From the NCBI GenBank assembly GCA_902766265.1, contig CACXCY010000232.1, positions 1 through 10,444 on the forward strand: 10,444 bases of DNA, written 5' to 3'. Below are positions 1-7,840 of the stretch, piece after piece; the first letter of the stretch is position 1; the number at the start of each line of letters is the position of its first letter. The stretch comes from an uncultured Bacteroidota bacterium (GTDB taxonomy: Bacteria > Bacteroidota > Bacteroidia > Bacteroidales > P3). The notes beneath the pieces are model-generated. The model was not told the DNA's origin. It did not search any database and was given only the letters and a program-made list of their open reading frames with translations. A program made the position numbers and the translations under genes.

Positions 1-246
1 CGTGTAGAAATTGTACTCGGCATCTGCCGCATTCACCTCATTTGCATTCTTCCACATGGTACCGCTCGGCAACCCCAAGTCCACCCATACATTATTTACG
101 TTGCCGCCACCATTGTTGCTGCCATTATTGCCGCCGTTGTTTTCCGTGTTGGTGGTACTGCCGTCGTCTTTATTGCAGGCGACTGTCGTGCACAAGGCCA
201 GGCCCATCAGGGCAACCAATGCGAATGTAAATACCCGTTTCATCAT
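1..246 (-). CDS. FISUMP-domain surface lipoprotein, 5' part (3' end outside window)
   Basis: Eighty-two codons are visible, from the start to the window edge. The product begins with a lipoprotein signal peptide (MMKRVF, then a hydrophobic stretch) ending in a lipobox TVAC with the lipidated Cys at residue 24. The next residues, NKDDGS, resemble the acidic K-D-D lipoprotein export signal that sends lipoproteins to the cell surface in Bacteroidota. A low-complexity Asn/Gly/Ser linker (about 32-52) follows, then the start of a domain reading WVDLGLPSGTMWKNANEVNA, typical of the 'Fibrobacter succinogenes major paralogous' (FISUMP, TIGR02145-like) family. The family's function is not established. 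Two adjacent ATG codons (246 and 243) can serve as the start and neither has a Shine-Dalgarno sequence. A close paralog lies at the right edge of the window. The signal peptide, lipobox and domain are read from the sequence; surface display is inferred. Confidence 0.85.
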   Translation of the reverse strand, partial: MMKRVFTFALVALMGLALCTTVACNKDDGSTTNTENNGGNNGSNNGGGNVNNVWVDLGLPSGTMWKNANEVNAADAEYNFYT

Positions 247-305
247 TGTAACGTATTGGTTAGAGATTGGATTAATTGTTCAAAGCCAAACGCCGCCATG
301 GTGCA

Positions 306-326
306 GGGGCTACCACTGGTAGTCCC
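306..326 (-). other. Hairpin over the stop codon of the SpoIID-like gene
   Basis: On the plus strand GGGGCTACC (306-314) and GGTAGTCCC (318-326) form a 9-bp stem with one G-T pair and a 3-base loop. In the minus-strand transcript that pair becomes an A-C mismatch. It spans the TAG stop at 310-312 and is followed by no T-run, so it is not a canonical intrinsic terminator. It could protect or trim the 3' end of the operon transcript, or be chance. No convincing TAnnTTTG element was found between it and the lipoprotein start at 246, so read-through into that gene is possible. Confidence 0.3.
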
Positions 327-1635
327 ATTCGCCCTCGACCTCCTGCTTGGCGGGGTCGTAGACCTCCTCGCGCTCCTGACGGTCGCGCAGACGGAAGAGC
401 TGCCCCAGCCAGTCGTCCTTCTTCGACTTGACCTTGCCGGGCTGCTGGCGGTCGGTCTCGATGATTTGCTTGATTTCCTCCACATAGTTGGCCACATAGC
501 CCTTGGGGGTGGCGTTGTCGCGGTGCACGCTGGCGCCGGTGTAGTAGTGGCGGATGATGTCGTCGTAGCCGTAGCCCAGCGCCACCATGCGGATGGTGCC
601 CTCCTGCGAGAGCCCCACGCCGTGGCCGTAGCCGCGCCCGTGGAGCACCACGGTGTTGCCCACGCTGTCGGGCTCCACGGAGAAGAAGGTGCTCTTGAGC
701 TGGAAGTCGTTGCGTATGCGCGTCAGCGGCACACCGCAGAGCTTCGTGCGGCGCTGCGGCTGGGAGAAGTGCAGCAGCGTGTCGCGCAGCGAGTCCACGC
801 CGAGGTCCACCTTGTGGTTCTTGGCGAAGTAGCTGAGCCACTTGTCGCGGTTCACCACCTTGGTCCAGGTGGACTGCTTCATGCCGTAGGAGAAAGTGTC
901 GGCCACCGAGCGGAGATAGGGCAGGGCGGTGCGCCACACGTCCTCGGAATTGGCCGTCTGGCCGCCGCTGTTGGAGTGGAAGGGCGTCTCGATGAGGTGG
1001 CCGTCGGCGTCCACGATGGTCTCGCCCATCGACTGGATGGTGCCCAGCATGATGTCGGGACGCACGCAGCGGTTGAGGTAGGCCTGGCAGTGCACATGGT
1101 CGCAGAAGTTGTAGCCGTCGTTGCGGTGCTTGTCCATGTTGCGCAGCGCCCAGGTGCGCGAGATGACGGCCTGCACACGGAATATCTCCGGCTCCTTGCC
1201 GTAGATTTCGGACTGCACCACGCCGGCCAGGTAGGTCTCGAAGTCCACGTCGTTGACCAGCTTCAGCGCCGTGGAGTTGATGGTGTTCACCACAAGGTTG
1301 CCCTCGTAGGTGCGCTGCTTCACGTTGCGCGGGTTGAGGCAGAGGATGCAGGCCGTGTCGGTGGCACGGAGCGACACCTCCTTGAAGGTGCCGTACTCAT
1401 AGTCGTTGACAGCCACATGCACACCGCCGGCGGCGGCATGGAGGATGACCGACAGCCCCTCGCCCAGGGCGGGCTCCAGCAGCGAGTCGCCCGCATAGAG
1501 GTCGTAGGTGCCCAGGTCGAACGAGACGTTGACGCTCTCGATGCGGTTGGTCGAGAAGATGCGTACCTTGACCCTCTCGGCCGGCGCCGTGAGCGCCACC
1601 GTGAGGAAAGACAATATGAGAACAAGTCGTTTCAA
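310..1635 (-). CDS. SpoIID/LytB-domain secreted protein (putative peptidoglycan lytic transglycosylase)
   Basis: A 441-residue protein with an N-terminal signal peptide (about 1-19, KRLVLILSFLTVALTAPA) and a SpoIID/LytB domain over roughly residues 120-370. Family hallmarks in order: YLAGVVQSEI with Glu143 at the position of the catalytic acid of Bacillus SpoIID, the VQAVISRTWAL helix (154-164), HVHCQAY (180-186), FHSNSGGQT (219-227), and the closing GRGYGHGVGLSQ (333-344). In sporulating Firmicutes SpoIID cleaves peptide-stripped glycan strands; Bacteroidota do not sporulate, so a role in wall remodelling is inferred. A charged tail of about 65 residues follows the domain. The start is TTG at 1635: it is the only start-type codon after the in-frame stop at 1648-1650 and sits exactly at the signal peptide. 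The gene lies 65 bp downstream of lpxB and is probably the last gene of the operon. Confidence 0.9.
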   Translation of the reverse strand: MKRLVLILSFLTVALTAPAERVKVRIFSTNRIESVNVSFDLGTYDLYAGDSLLEPALGEGLSVILHAAAGGVHVAVNDYEYGTFKEVSLRATDTACILCLNPRNVKQRTYEGNLVVNTINSTALKLVNDVDFETYLAGVVQSEIYGKEPEIFRVQAVISRTWALRNMDKHRNDGYNFCDHVHCQAYLNRCVRPDIMLGTIQSMGETIVDADGHLIETPFHSNSGGQTANSEDVWRTALPYLRSVADTFSYGMKQSTWTKVVNRDKWLSYFAKNHKVDLGVDSLRDTLLHFSQPQRRTKLCGVPLTRIRNDFQLKSTFFSVEPDSVGNTVVLHGRGYGHGVGLSQEGTIRMVALGYGYDDIIRHYYTGASVHRDNATPKGYVANYVEEIKQIIETDRQQPGKVKSKKDDWLGQLFRLRDRQEREEVYDPAKQEVEGEWDYQW

Positions 1636-1690
1636 AGCTGCGTGGTGTTAGGTTAGTGATTCTGCATGCCGGCCCCTGCCGTGCTATATA

Positions 1691-1705
1691 TATAATAGTA
1701 TTATA
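1691..1705. repeat. AT-rich perfect inverted repeat over the lpxB stop codon
   Basis: TATAATA-G-TATTATA is a perfect inverted repeat with 7-base arms and a single central base. It overlaps the lpxB TAA stop (1701-1703) and continues a TATATATA run at 1684-1691. It is the most AT-rich spot in an otherwise GC-rich stretch. No TAnnTTTG element is visible here, and no T-run follows in the transcribed direction. It may be only an AT-rich gene junction. Confidence 0.3.
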
Positions 1706-2843
1706 CCATATTATTGTTTCCCGACGCGGCCGCCTGCCGCACGACGACCTCGGCCGTCCGGTCGGAAGCGTCGCCGTTGCCCAGCAGCGCCACCACCGCA
1801 TCGTAGTCCCTGAGCATACGCTCGCGCGTGTCGGCGTCGTCGGCCACCAGGCGGAACTCCTGCTCCAGCACACCGTCGGTCAAGTCCTGCTGGATAAGCT
1901 CGCGCACCACCGTGCGGTCGGCAATGAGGTTCACCAACGAGATGTAGCGCACCTTGGCGAAGGCCTTGGCAATGGCCACCGAGAGGGCGTTGGCCTTGTA
2001 GCACACCACCTGCGGCACCCGGAAGATGGCGGCCTCGAGGGTGGCCGTGCCCGAACAGACCACGGCGGCACGGGCCTGCGAGAGGATGTCGTAGGTGCTG
2101 TCGTAGCGCACCTCCACATTGGCTGGCGGCTCCGCCCCCAGCAACGTCCGGTAGAAGGGCTCGCCCAGCAGCGACATGCCCGCCACCACGAAACGGTATT
2201 CGGGATGCCTCCGCGCCAGCTGCAACATGGGCGGCATCATCTTGCGCAGCTCCATCTTGCGGCTCCCCGGCAACAGGGCGATGACCTCACCCGCATGGGC
2301 GGCAGCACCCTCGCCGGCGGCGTGGCGGTAGTTGTTCACCTCGTCGATGAGGGGATGCCCCACATAGAGGGCCTGCGGGAAATCGACCCGCGCAAAGAAG
2401 TCACGCTCCAGCGGCAGGATGTAGCACAGCATGTCGAGGTCGCGACGCATGGCCTTGAGGCGGCTGCGCTTCCAGGCCCACACCTGCGGCGAGATGTAGT
2501 ACACGTTGCGGAAACCCTGCTGGCGGGTGAACTTGGCTATCTTGAGGTTGAAGCCCGGGTAGTCGATAAACACCATCACATCGGGACGGAAAGCCAGGAT
2601 GTCCTGCTTGCAGAAAGCGATATTGCCCAGCACGGTGCGCAGGTTCTGCACCACCTCGACGAAGCCCATGAAGGCCAAGTCGCGTATATGCTTGACCATG
2701 GTGGTGCGCCCCTCGACGGCAGCCATGCGGTCGCCGCCCCAGTAGCGGATGTCGGCCTGGGCGTCGCGACGCACGATGGCACGCATCAGATTGCTCCCAT
2801 GCAAGTCGCCCGACGCTTCTCCCGCTATAATGTAGTACTTCAT
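1701..2843 (-). CDS. lpxB: Lipid-A-disaccharide synthase LpxB
   Basis: A 380-residue GT19 glycosyltransferase, the usual LpxB length. It joins UDP-2,3-diacylglucosamine (donor) to lipid X, forming the beta-1,6 disaccharide of lipid A at the inner face of the cytoplasmic membrane. Diagnostic motifs in order: AGEASGDLHG (7-16), FIDYPGFN (92-99, Asp94 matching the conserved catalytic Asp), SPQVWAWK (118-125), YVGHPL (160-165), LLPGSR (190-195), SGTATLE (264-270) and PQVVCYK (277-283). The start is ATG at 2843, because AGEASGD must lie next to the N terminus; the frame stays open further upstream but that part is unrelated sequence. It follows the 88-residue membrane protein gene by 38 bp. Nothing abnormal is seen in the active-site motifs. 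Confidence 0.97.
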   Translation of the reverse strand: MKYYIIAGEASGDLHGSNLMRAIVRRDAQADIRYWGGDRMAAVEGRTTMVKHIRDLAFMGFVEVVQNLRTVLGNIAFCKQDILAFRPDVMVFIDYPGFNLKIAKFTRQQGFRNVYYISPQVWAWKRSRLKAMRRDLDMLCYILPLERDFFARVDFPQALYVGHPLIDEVNNYRHAAGEGAAAHAGEVIALLPGSRKMELRKMMPPMLQLARRHPEYRFVVAGMSLLGEPFYRTLLGAEPPANVEVRYDSTYDILSQARAAVVCSGTATLEAAIFRVPQVVCYKANALSVAIAKAFAKVRYISLVNLIADRTVVRELIQQDLTDGVLEQEFRLVADDADTRERMLRDYDAVVALLGNGDASDRTAEVVVRQAAASGNNNMV

Positions 2844-2881
2844 TTGCTTCTGCTGATTGACTGTCCTTTCCTGTATCGCCG

Positions 2882-3148
2882 TCACAACACCGCCGCCATG
2901 AAGGCCACAAAGGTGATGAAGAGTATCACGATGAGCGTCTTGGTGACGACGAGAAATTCTCTCTTCTTGGCATAGTGGCGCAGGATGAGGACCAGCGGCA
3001 CAAAGACGATGCCGAACCAACGGATATGGGCGCCCACCGGCTCGCCGGCCACCAGCAGCCCCGCCCACAAAAGCAGTGCGGCGAGAAGCTCGGAGCCCAA
3101 GCCCGCGACGAGCCCGACGACTATCTTGTTCTGACGGAAAAAGGTCAT
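2882..3148 (-). CDS. Small membrane protein between surE and lpxB (function unknown)
   Basis: Eighty-eight residues starting MTFFRQNKIVVGL, with three likely membrane segments at about 8-34, 43-57 and 66-88, separated by short polar loops (RHYAKKREF at 57-65). The frame is open much further upstream, but the ATG at 3148 is chosen because it overlaps the surE stop as ATGA (3148-3145), the classic arrangement for translational coupling, and the protein becomes membrane-like exactly there. I do not recognise a named family. Its position between surE and lpxB makes an envelope or lipid A-related role plausible, but that is inference from context only. Confidence 0.8.
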   Translation of the reverse strand: MTFFRQNKIVVGLVAGLGSELLAALLLWAGLLVAGEPVGAHIRWFGIVFVPLVLILRHYAKKREFLVVTKTLIVILFITFVAFMAAVL

Positions 3149-3945
3149 TGCTCTAAAGGTTTCAATAGGTTGATGGCTTGATGGTCGGTGTAATCGGGAC
3201 GCAGCGGCACGACGGAGACATAGTCGTGCTCCAACGCCCACTGGTCGGTGTCGGGGACGTTGTCGTTGCAAACAAAAGTGCCCGTGAGCCACCAATAGGG
3301 CTGGCCGTGGGGGTCGTCGCGACGCTCGAAGCTGTCGGTCCACGACGCCTGCGCCGAGCGACACACCTTCACGCCCTTGTAGGGGGCATGGGTGGCTCGG
3401 GGGAAATTGACGTTGAGCCCTACCCTGTCGGGCAAGCCGTTGGCAAGGACATATTGCACCAGCTGCCGCACATAGGGCAGGCACGGCGTGAAATCGGCGT
3501 CGGCATGATGGTCGAGCAATGAGAACCCGATGGCAGCATAGCCGTTGGTGACGGCTTCCAATGCCGCCCCTATCGTGCCGCTGTAGATAACGTTGATGGA
3601 GGCGTTGCTTCCGTGGTTGATGCCCGACAGAACCAGGTCGGGACGACGGGGAGTGAAATGCTCTGCCCCCAGCTTGACGCAATCGGTGGGCGTGCCGTTG
3701 CAGGCGTAGACGGTCACGGTGTTCAACAGCCGCCCGTCGCGCTGCTGCCTTCCAGCGCTCCACATCTGTCGGGCACGCAGCGGCATCGCGGTGGTGAGCG
3801 AGTGGCTCTTGGCGGAGGCGTTCACCTCGGGAGCCATGACGATGACATCACCCATCTCACGTGCCACCTCTATCAGCGTGTTGATACCCTTGGCGGCATA
3901 GCCGTCGTCGTTGGTAATCAGAATCAGAGGGGTAGTGTCGGCCAT
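3145..3945 (-). CDS. surE: 5'/3'-nucleotidase SurE
   Basis: A 266-residue cytoplasmic, divalent-metal-dependent nucleoside monophosphate phosphatase of the SurE family, known elsewhere for stationary-phase survival. Metal and active-site motifs are present: TNDDG (11-15, Asp13 and Asp14), NASAKSHS (42-49, Ser44 at the conserved Ser position), NGTPTDCV (83-90), SGINHGSN (107-114, Asn110 at the conserved Asn position) and YSGTIGAALEA (121-131). Length and motif order are normal. The ATG at 3945 lies 12 bp downstream of the DUF4340 gene, and the stop overlaps the start of the next gene, so co-transcription is very likely. Confidence 0.97.
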   Translation of the reverse strand: MADTTPLILITNDDGYAAKGINTLIEVAREMGDVIVMAPEVNASAKSHSLTTAMPLRARQMWSAGRQQRDGRLLNTVTVYACNGTPTDCVKLGAEHFTPRRPDLVLSGINHGSNASINVIYSGTIGAALEAVTNGYAAIGFSLLDHHADADFTPCLPYVRQLVQYVLANGLPDRVGLNVNFPRATHAPYKGVKVCRSAQASWTDSFERRDDPHGQPYWWLTGTFVCNDNVPDTDQWALEHDYVSVVPLRPDYTDHQAINLLKPLEQ

Positions 3946-3957
3946 GAGTGTATCCTA

Positions 3958-5040
3958 TTATTTGACAACAAAGTTTGATGAGTTCTGCCCAAGGAAGAAA
4001 GTGGCGGGCTGAAGGATATTGTCGAAGACATAATATTGGATAAGGACGGTGTCCTTGTTGTCCATCACAGCGTAGAGCCGGTCAAGGTCGAACACCTCGT
4101 ACATCTCCGGGTCGGGCATATTGGCCACATCGTCGGGATTGCGGTACTTGATGTAGGTCTTCAGCTCACGCATGTTGCCACGGGTGTCGGTGACACGCAG
4201 AACGGTGCGCGGCGGCTTGGAGAAGGTGGTGTCGAGCTCGGCTTTGGGCACCGCCTTGGCATACTCGTCGAAGTTGAGGTTGGTGAAGGAGGAGAGCAGC
4301 TGGGCGACACGCGCGGTGTCGAAACCGTTGACACGCTGATGGCCGGCCAACAACTCCATATAGAAGCCGTCGCCTTCGCGGCGTATGGCGAAGGACTCCT
4401 GCGGCATGGATGGTATCTCAAGCTCCACCGACTGGATGTCGAGCACATTGAGCGATACAATGCGATGGCTGCGCCAGGGTGTGGGGTCGGCAATAAAACG
4501 CGGGGCGATGAAACCACGGAACCCCGGGATGTGGAGTATCACGGGAATCTTGTCGCCCTTGCGATAGACAAAGGTGCCGAGCATATCCTGCGTCTCGTGA
4601 CCTACGAAATAGGTCGCCGTCAGCTTCTCGTGTGGGAAGAGACGCAGCTTATGGTTGAACCAATCGATGAGATAGACCCGCTGGTATATCTCCGTCTTGA
4701 CGCTCTTGGCGGCGAGATCTTTGGTGATATTCGGTGCGGCCGTGCGGTTCACCTGCTGACGGGCGCGCATGGTGTGAAGCGTCTCGAGGAAGAGGTCTAT
4801 CATGGGCTGGTTGGCCTCAAAGGTGTTGTCGACCGTCCATGTCTTGCCGTCTTCAGCCCGAGTAAGGGTGACCTGGTTGTTCATCTTGTCGGCCATGAAA
4901 ATCTTGGTAATCGTGGCGGTGTCTTCAATATGATAATCCTGCTTGAAAGTGGATTTCTGCCCACGCGCAAGCACCACGACCAGGGCGACAATGCCGATAA
5001 TCAATACAACGGCTATGATGATAAGGTTACGTCTTTTCAC
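3958..5040 (-). CDS. DUF4340 domain-containing membrane-anchored protein
   Basis: A 360-residue protein with one N-terminal membrane anchor (about 6-25, LIIIAVVLIIGIVALVVVLA) and a large soluble part rich in beta-strand-like repeats, predicted to be periplasmic. Its first part (DTATITKIFMADKMNNQVTL, then GKTWTVDN) matches the DUF4340 pattern, a family typically encoded next to GldG-like ABC transporter components; that is also its setting here, 76 bp downstream of gldG. It is therefore probably an accessory of that transporter. The start codon is GTG at 5040 (GTG AAA AGA CGT); no in-frame ATG lies between it and the upstream stop, and the membrane anchor begins just after it. The biochemical function of the family is unknown. 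Confidence 0.88.
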   Translation of the reverse strand: MKRRNLIIIAVVLIIGIVALVVVLARGQKSTFKQDYHIEDTATITKIFMADKMNNQVTLTRAEDGKTWTVDNTFEANQPMIDLFLETLHTMRARQQVNRTAAPNITKDLAAKSVKTEIYQRVYLIDWFNHKLRLFPHEKLTATYFVGHETQDMLGTFVYRKGDKIPVILHIPGFRGFIAPRFIADPTPWRSHRIVSLNVLDIQSVELEIPSMPQESFAIRREGDGFYMELLAGHQRVNGFDTARVAQLLSSFTNLNFDEYAKAVPKAELDTTFSKPPRTVLRVTDTRGNMRELKTYIKYRNPDDVANMPDPEMYEVFDLDRLYAVMDNKDTVLIQYYVFDNILQPATFFLGQNSSNFVVK

Positions 5041-5116
5041 TGTTCTACTATTAATTCCGTTAGCAAATGTTCTGCGAATGAAGTCCCGCCCACCGGCGCT
5101 GCCTCTTCGCTATTTC

Positions 5117-6907
5117 TCACTTTTTCTGTCCTGTTTTGCGGATTCCCCTACCCTTGAGGCCTCCCACCTGACGACGGCGGACAAAGAGATACACCACGCC
5201 ACAGGCGAGGACAATGACCGCAGGCAACAGCACGTTGAGCCACTGGAAATAGGTGCGCTCCTCCTTGACACGCATGGCGTTGAGCTTGCGCAGCTTCACA
5301 TCACGGCTGCGGGTAGCCAACGCCTCTTCATTGCCTGCCAGATAGTCGATAGCGTTGAGGAGGAACTGCTTGTTGGCATACATCGTCTGCGTATAAAGGT
5401 CGTAGCCCAGAGGATAGCCCGAGTTGTCCTTGTAGTTGAAGCGGTTCTTAATCATGTCGCCGTCGCTGACAACTATCATACGGGTGAATACGCTGGTGTC
5501 GCGATAACCCATCTCAGGTATCTCGGTAAACGATGGTGCCAGTCGACTACGCCACATGGATTTGAAGTTACCCTCCAGCAGCACTGCCACAGGGAGGTTG
5601 CTCCTGTTGAAAAGACGACGGTCGGGCTCCACCTTGCCGTCGTTGAGGTCGATAATGGCCGGGGCGTTCTTCACACGGGAGAACTCCGATGTCTGCAACA
5701 ACACCGTCTTGGCAATATCGTTGTCGATAAGGTCGATGCTGCTGACAAAGTCTGTCTTGATAAGGTCGAGGTTGCGCACAATAGGATGCTGCGATATGGG
5801 CACCAGCTCGGGGAAATAGTACCACGGACAGAACTTGAGCTGCGGCTTGTCGCCCACTTGTCCCACCGCCATGGGTATGGGGCGGCACCGGATGTCCATA
5901 ACGATGTCGGGATTGACACGCACACCGTAGTTGAACAGCATCTCGTCGAGATTGAGCGGATAGCGCATGGCAACGGCCTGCGGCTGTGTGGCCAAGCTGT
6001 CAAGGTCGGCACCCAATGGGTCGATGAGCCAAAGGATTCGCCCACCATACATCACATACTGGTCGAGGATATAAAGCTCCTGGTCGGAGAATGGCTGCGT
6101 GGGTTTGGCCACCACAAGGACGTCGAACTTGTTGTAGAAGTGCATCAGGGAGTCCTCCTGATTGCGGTTACGTCCCGTGAGGGCGTTGATGTTGCCCTCC
6201 AGATAGACATTCTCCAGTGTGTAGTTTTCCAAAAGCGACATCTGGATATCGTAGACGGCACCACGCTCCAACTCGCCATGCCCCAAGAGGAAACCCACTT
6301 TGGGCTTCACGGCGCGCGCCAGGTTGCGGATGGCATTGCCGAGCACGTACTCCAAGTCCTGCACAGAATTGTTCAACGCCTGTTCCTCGCTGACATAGGC
6401 CTGATTCTGCATCAGCTGGATGGAGGTTTCACGACCCTTGTAGTACACCGTGGCGGCAGGGATGAGCACCTGCTGCATGACGCCACTCTTGGTCTGCATC
6501 TGAACCGATGCGGGCTGGATGCCGTGCTGTGCCAGCTTTTGATAGAACACCTGACATTCCTCCTTACTGTCGAAGCTGCCCGGGGTGACATCCACGAACT
6601 CGTATTCCACATACTTGCTGTATGCACGGAATTGATTGAGCATCTCGCGCGTCTCGTTTTGCAGCCGCTGGTACTCGGAAGGCATTTCGTCGCCTTCAAG
6701 ATATACGCGAAACAGGACACTCTCGTCCACTCCCTTGAGCAGTTCCTTGGTCGACTTGCTGAGGGTGTAACGATGTTCGGCGGTAAGGTCGAGACGGGCA
6801 AAGAGGTAATGTCCTATGAGGTTGACAAAGATTATGATGAGCAACGCGGCAAAGAACTCTATGAGGTTGCTGCGCTTGATATTCCGTTTTTCGTTCAATC
6901 TGTTCAT
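5117..6907 (-). CDS. gldG: GldG-family ABC transporter auxiliary protein
   Basis: A 596-residue protein with a membrane segment near each end (about 17-36 and 556-576) and a large extracytoplasmic part between them. The segment after the first helix, RLDLTAEHRYTLS (38-50), is characteristic of GldG and related proteins. Later marks include KPKVGFLLGHGELE and the Rossmann-like stretches VLVVAKPTQPFSDQEL and GGRILWLIDPLG. In Flavobacterium GldG works with GldF and the ATPase GldA in an ABC complex needed for gliding; many non-gliding Bacteroidota keep the pair for an unknown export role. The ATG at 6907 follows gldF by 33 bp. No gldA-like ATPase lies in the window. The family call is firm; the transported substrate is unknown. 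Confidence 0.93.
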   Translation of the reverse strand: MNRLNEKRNIKRSNLIEFFAALLIIIFVNLIGHYLFARLDLTAEHRYTLSKSTKELLKGVDESVLFRVYLEGDEMPSEYQRLQNETREMLNQFRAYSKYVEYEFVDVTPGSFDSKEECQVFYQKLAQHGIQPASVQMQTKSGVMQQVLIPAATVYYKGRETSIQLMQNQAYVSEEQALNNSVQDLEYVLGNAIRNLARAVKPKVGFLLGHGELERGAVYDIQMSLLENYTLENVYLEGNINALTGRNRNQEDSLMHFYNKFDVLVVAKPTQPFSDQELYILDQYVMYGGRILWLIDPLGADLDSLATQPQAVAMRYPLNLDEMLFNYGVRVNPDIVMDIRCRPIPMAVGQVGDKPQLKFCPWYYFPELVPISQHPIVRNLDLIKTDFVSSIDLIDNDIAKTVLLQTSEFSRVKNAPAIIDLNDGKVEPDRRLFNRSNLPVAVLLEGNFKSMWRSRLAPSFTEIPEMGYRDTSVFTRMIVVSDGDMIKNRFNYKDNSGYPLGYDLYTQTMYANKQFLLNAIDYLAGNEEALATRSRDVKLRKLNAMRVKEERTYFQWLNVLLPAVIVLACGVVYLFVRRRQVGGLKGRGIRKTGQKK

Positions 6908-6940
6908 TCCACTAAAGAGTAAAATCTATTGACCGGTGTG

Positions 6941-7678
6941 TCATTTCTGCCATTTGCGCGACTGGAGCACCAATCGTGTGCCCATCAGGAAGAGCGTGAT
7001 GACACTGAGAAAATAGAGCACATCGCGGGTGTCGATGACGCCACGGCTGATGGATTCGTAGTGATGCTCTATGCCAAGGGCCTTGACAAAGAGTCCCGCC
7101 TTGCCGAGAAAGTTCATGTTGTAGAGTGCCTCAAATCCCAGATAGCAGACAACGCAAAGCAGCGCCGCTGTGATAAAGGCCACAATCTGGTTGTTGGTCA
7201 ACGACGTGGCAAAGATGCCTATCGAGACAAAGGTGGCACCCAGGAACAGCATGCCTATGTAGGACCCCACCACGCTGCCATGGTCGATATTGCCGACAGG
7301 GTCGCCCAAGCTGAAGACGCTGAAATAATAGACCAACGTTGGCAGCAGGGAGACAAACACCAGCGTGACGCCAGCCAGGAACTTGGCAAAGATGATGGTG
7401 AAGTCGCTTAGCGGCTTGGTGAGCAACAACTCGATGGTGCCGGTGCGTTTCTCTTCGGCAAACATGCGCATGGTGATGGCCGGAATGAGGAAGAGATACA
7501 GGAAAGGTGCCACGAAGAAAAGTCCGTCGAGCGAGGCATAGCCGTAGTCAAGAATATTGAAATTGGAGCGGAACACCCACAACATCAAACCTGTCAGGAC
7601 GAGAAAGACGATGATGGTAAGGTATCCGATAATGGAGGCAAAGAAAGATGCGAGTTCTTTTTTGTATAATGCGAACAT
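6941..7678 (-). CDS. gldF: GldF-family ABC-2 type permease
   Basis: A 245-residue integral membrane protein with about six membrane segments (near 18-36, 52-72, 98-119, 141-161, 165-182 and 220-238), the normal GldF size and topology. The cytoplasmic loop FAEEKRTGTIELLLTKPLS (73-91) is the ABC-2 permease signature at which the ATPase couples. The start is ATG at 7678 (MFALYKKEL). The frame is open for 42 more codons upstream, but that extension is polar, unlike the family, and GldF proteins begin right at this point. It is the first gene of the seven-gene run. A separately encoded ATPase must be supplied from elsewhere. Confidence 0.92.
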   Translation of the reverse strand: MFALYKKELASFFASIIGYLTIIVFLVLTGLMLWVFRSNFNILDYGYASLDGLFFVAPFLYLFLIPAITMRMFAEEKRTGTIELLLTKPLSDFTIIFAKFLAGVTLVFVSLLPTLVYYFSVFSLGDPVGNIDHGSVVGSYIGMLFLGATFVSIGIFATSLTNNQIVAFITAALLCVVCYLGFEALYNMNFLGKAGLFVKALGIEHHYESISRGVIDTRDVLYFLSVITLFLMGTRLVLQSRKWQK

Positions 7679-7840
7679 AATTGGTTGCGTGGATTCTGTC
7701 TGTTGTATGGGAGGAGAAACGTTGTCGGGAACGGGGATATCCGTCGCGCGTGCTGGCCGCCGGACGGCATTGCGGATGCCCGACGGACTACTGCACCACC
7801 GCACCGGATGCCCTGGCCGTGGCCGTCAACGTGCCTTCTG
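7679..7840. other. GC-rich spacer between the M28 peptidase gene and gldF
   Basis: This is the 162-bp region where a promoter for the gldF operon would be expected. No TAnnTTTG element is seen on the minus strand. It holds a small perfect hairpin, GGCAT-TGCGG-ATGCC (7766-7780), with no T-run, so no intrinsic terminator is evident for the M28 gene. One minus-strand frame that overlaps the end of the M28 gene reads AEGTLTATARASGAVVQ and then stops, which looks like a beta-rich domain tail and may be a relic or chance. The operon may depend partly on read-through from the peptidase gene, or on a promoter type I cannot recognise. Confidence 0.4.

Noticed and set aside
256..1656. 466-codon plus-strand open frame opposite the SpoIID-like gene
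   Set aside because: It is antisense to a gene with clear SpoIID/LytB motifs, is rich in Val/His/Ala/Gly as expected for a shadow of GC-rich codons, and shows no recognisable domain.
1663..1683. Terminator between lpxB and the SpoIID-like gene
   Set aside because: GCATGCCGG and its partner form only an imperfect stem with a mismatch and two G-T pairs, and no T-run follows in the transcribed direction.
1656..2975. 439-codon plus-strand open frame opposite lpxB
   Set aside because: It is an antisense shadow; every LpxB signature motif is on the minus strand.
2882..3763. 293-codon version of the small membrane protein gene
   Set aside because: The upstream part is an out-of-frame reading of surE; membrane-like sequence begins exactly at the ATG that overlaps the surE stop.
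5064..5071. Promoter upstream of the DUF4340 gene (AACATTTG on the minus strand)
   Set aside because: It differs from TAnnTTTG at the first base and lacks a -33 element at the right distance; the gene is better explained as part of the operon.
4943..6922. 659-codon plus-strand open frame opposite gldG
   Set aside because: It is a mirror of gldG with His/Val/Leu-rich composition and no motif; the minus-strand frame has two proper membrane segments and family motifs.
7679..7804. 42-codon upstream extension of gldF
   Set aside because: The extension is polar and Pro/Arg-rich, unlike any GldF N terminus; the family begins at MFALYKKEL.
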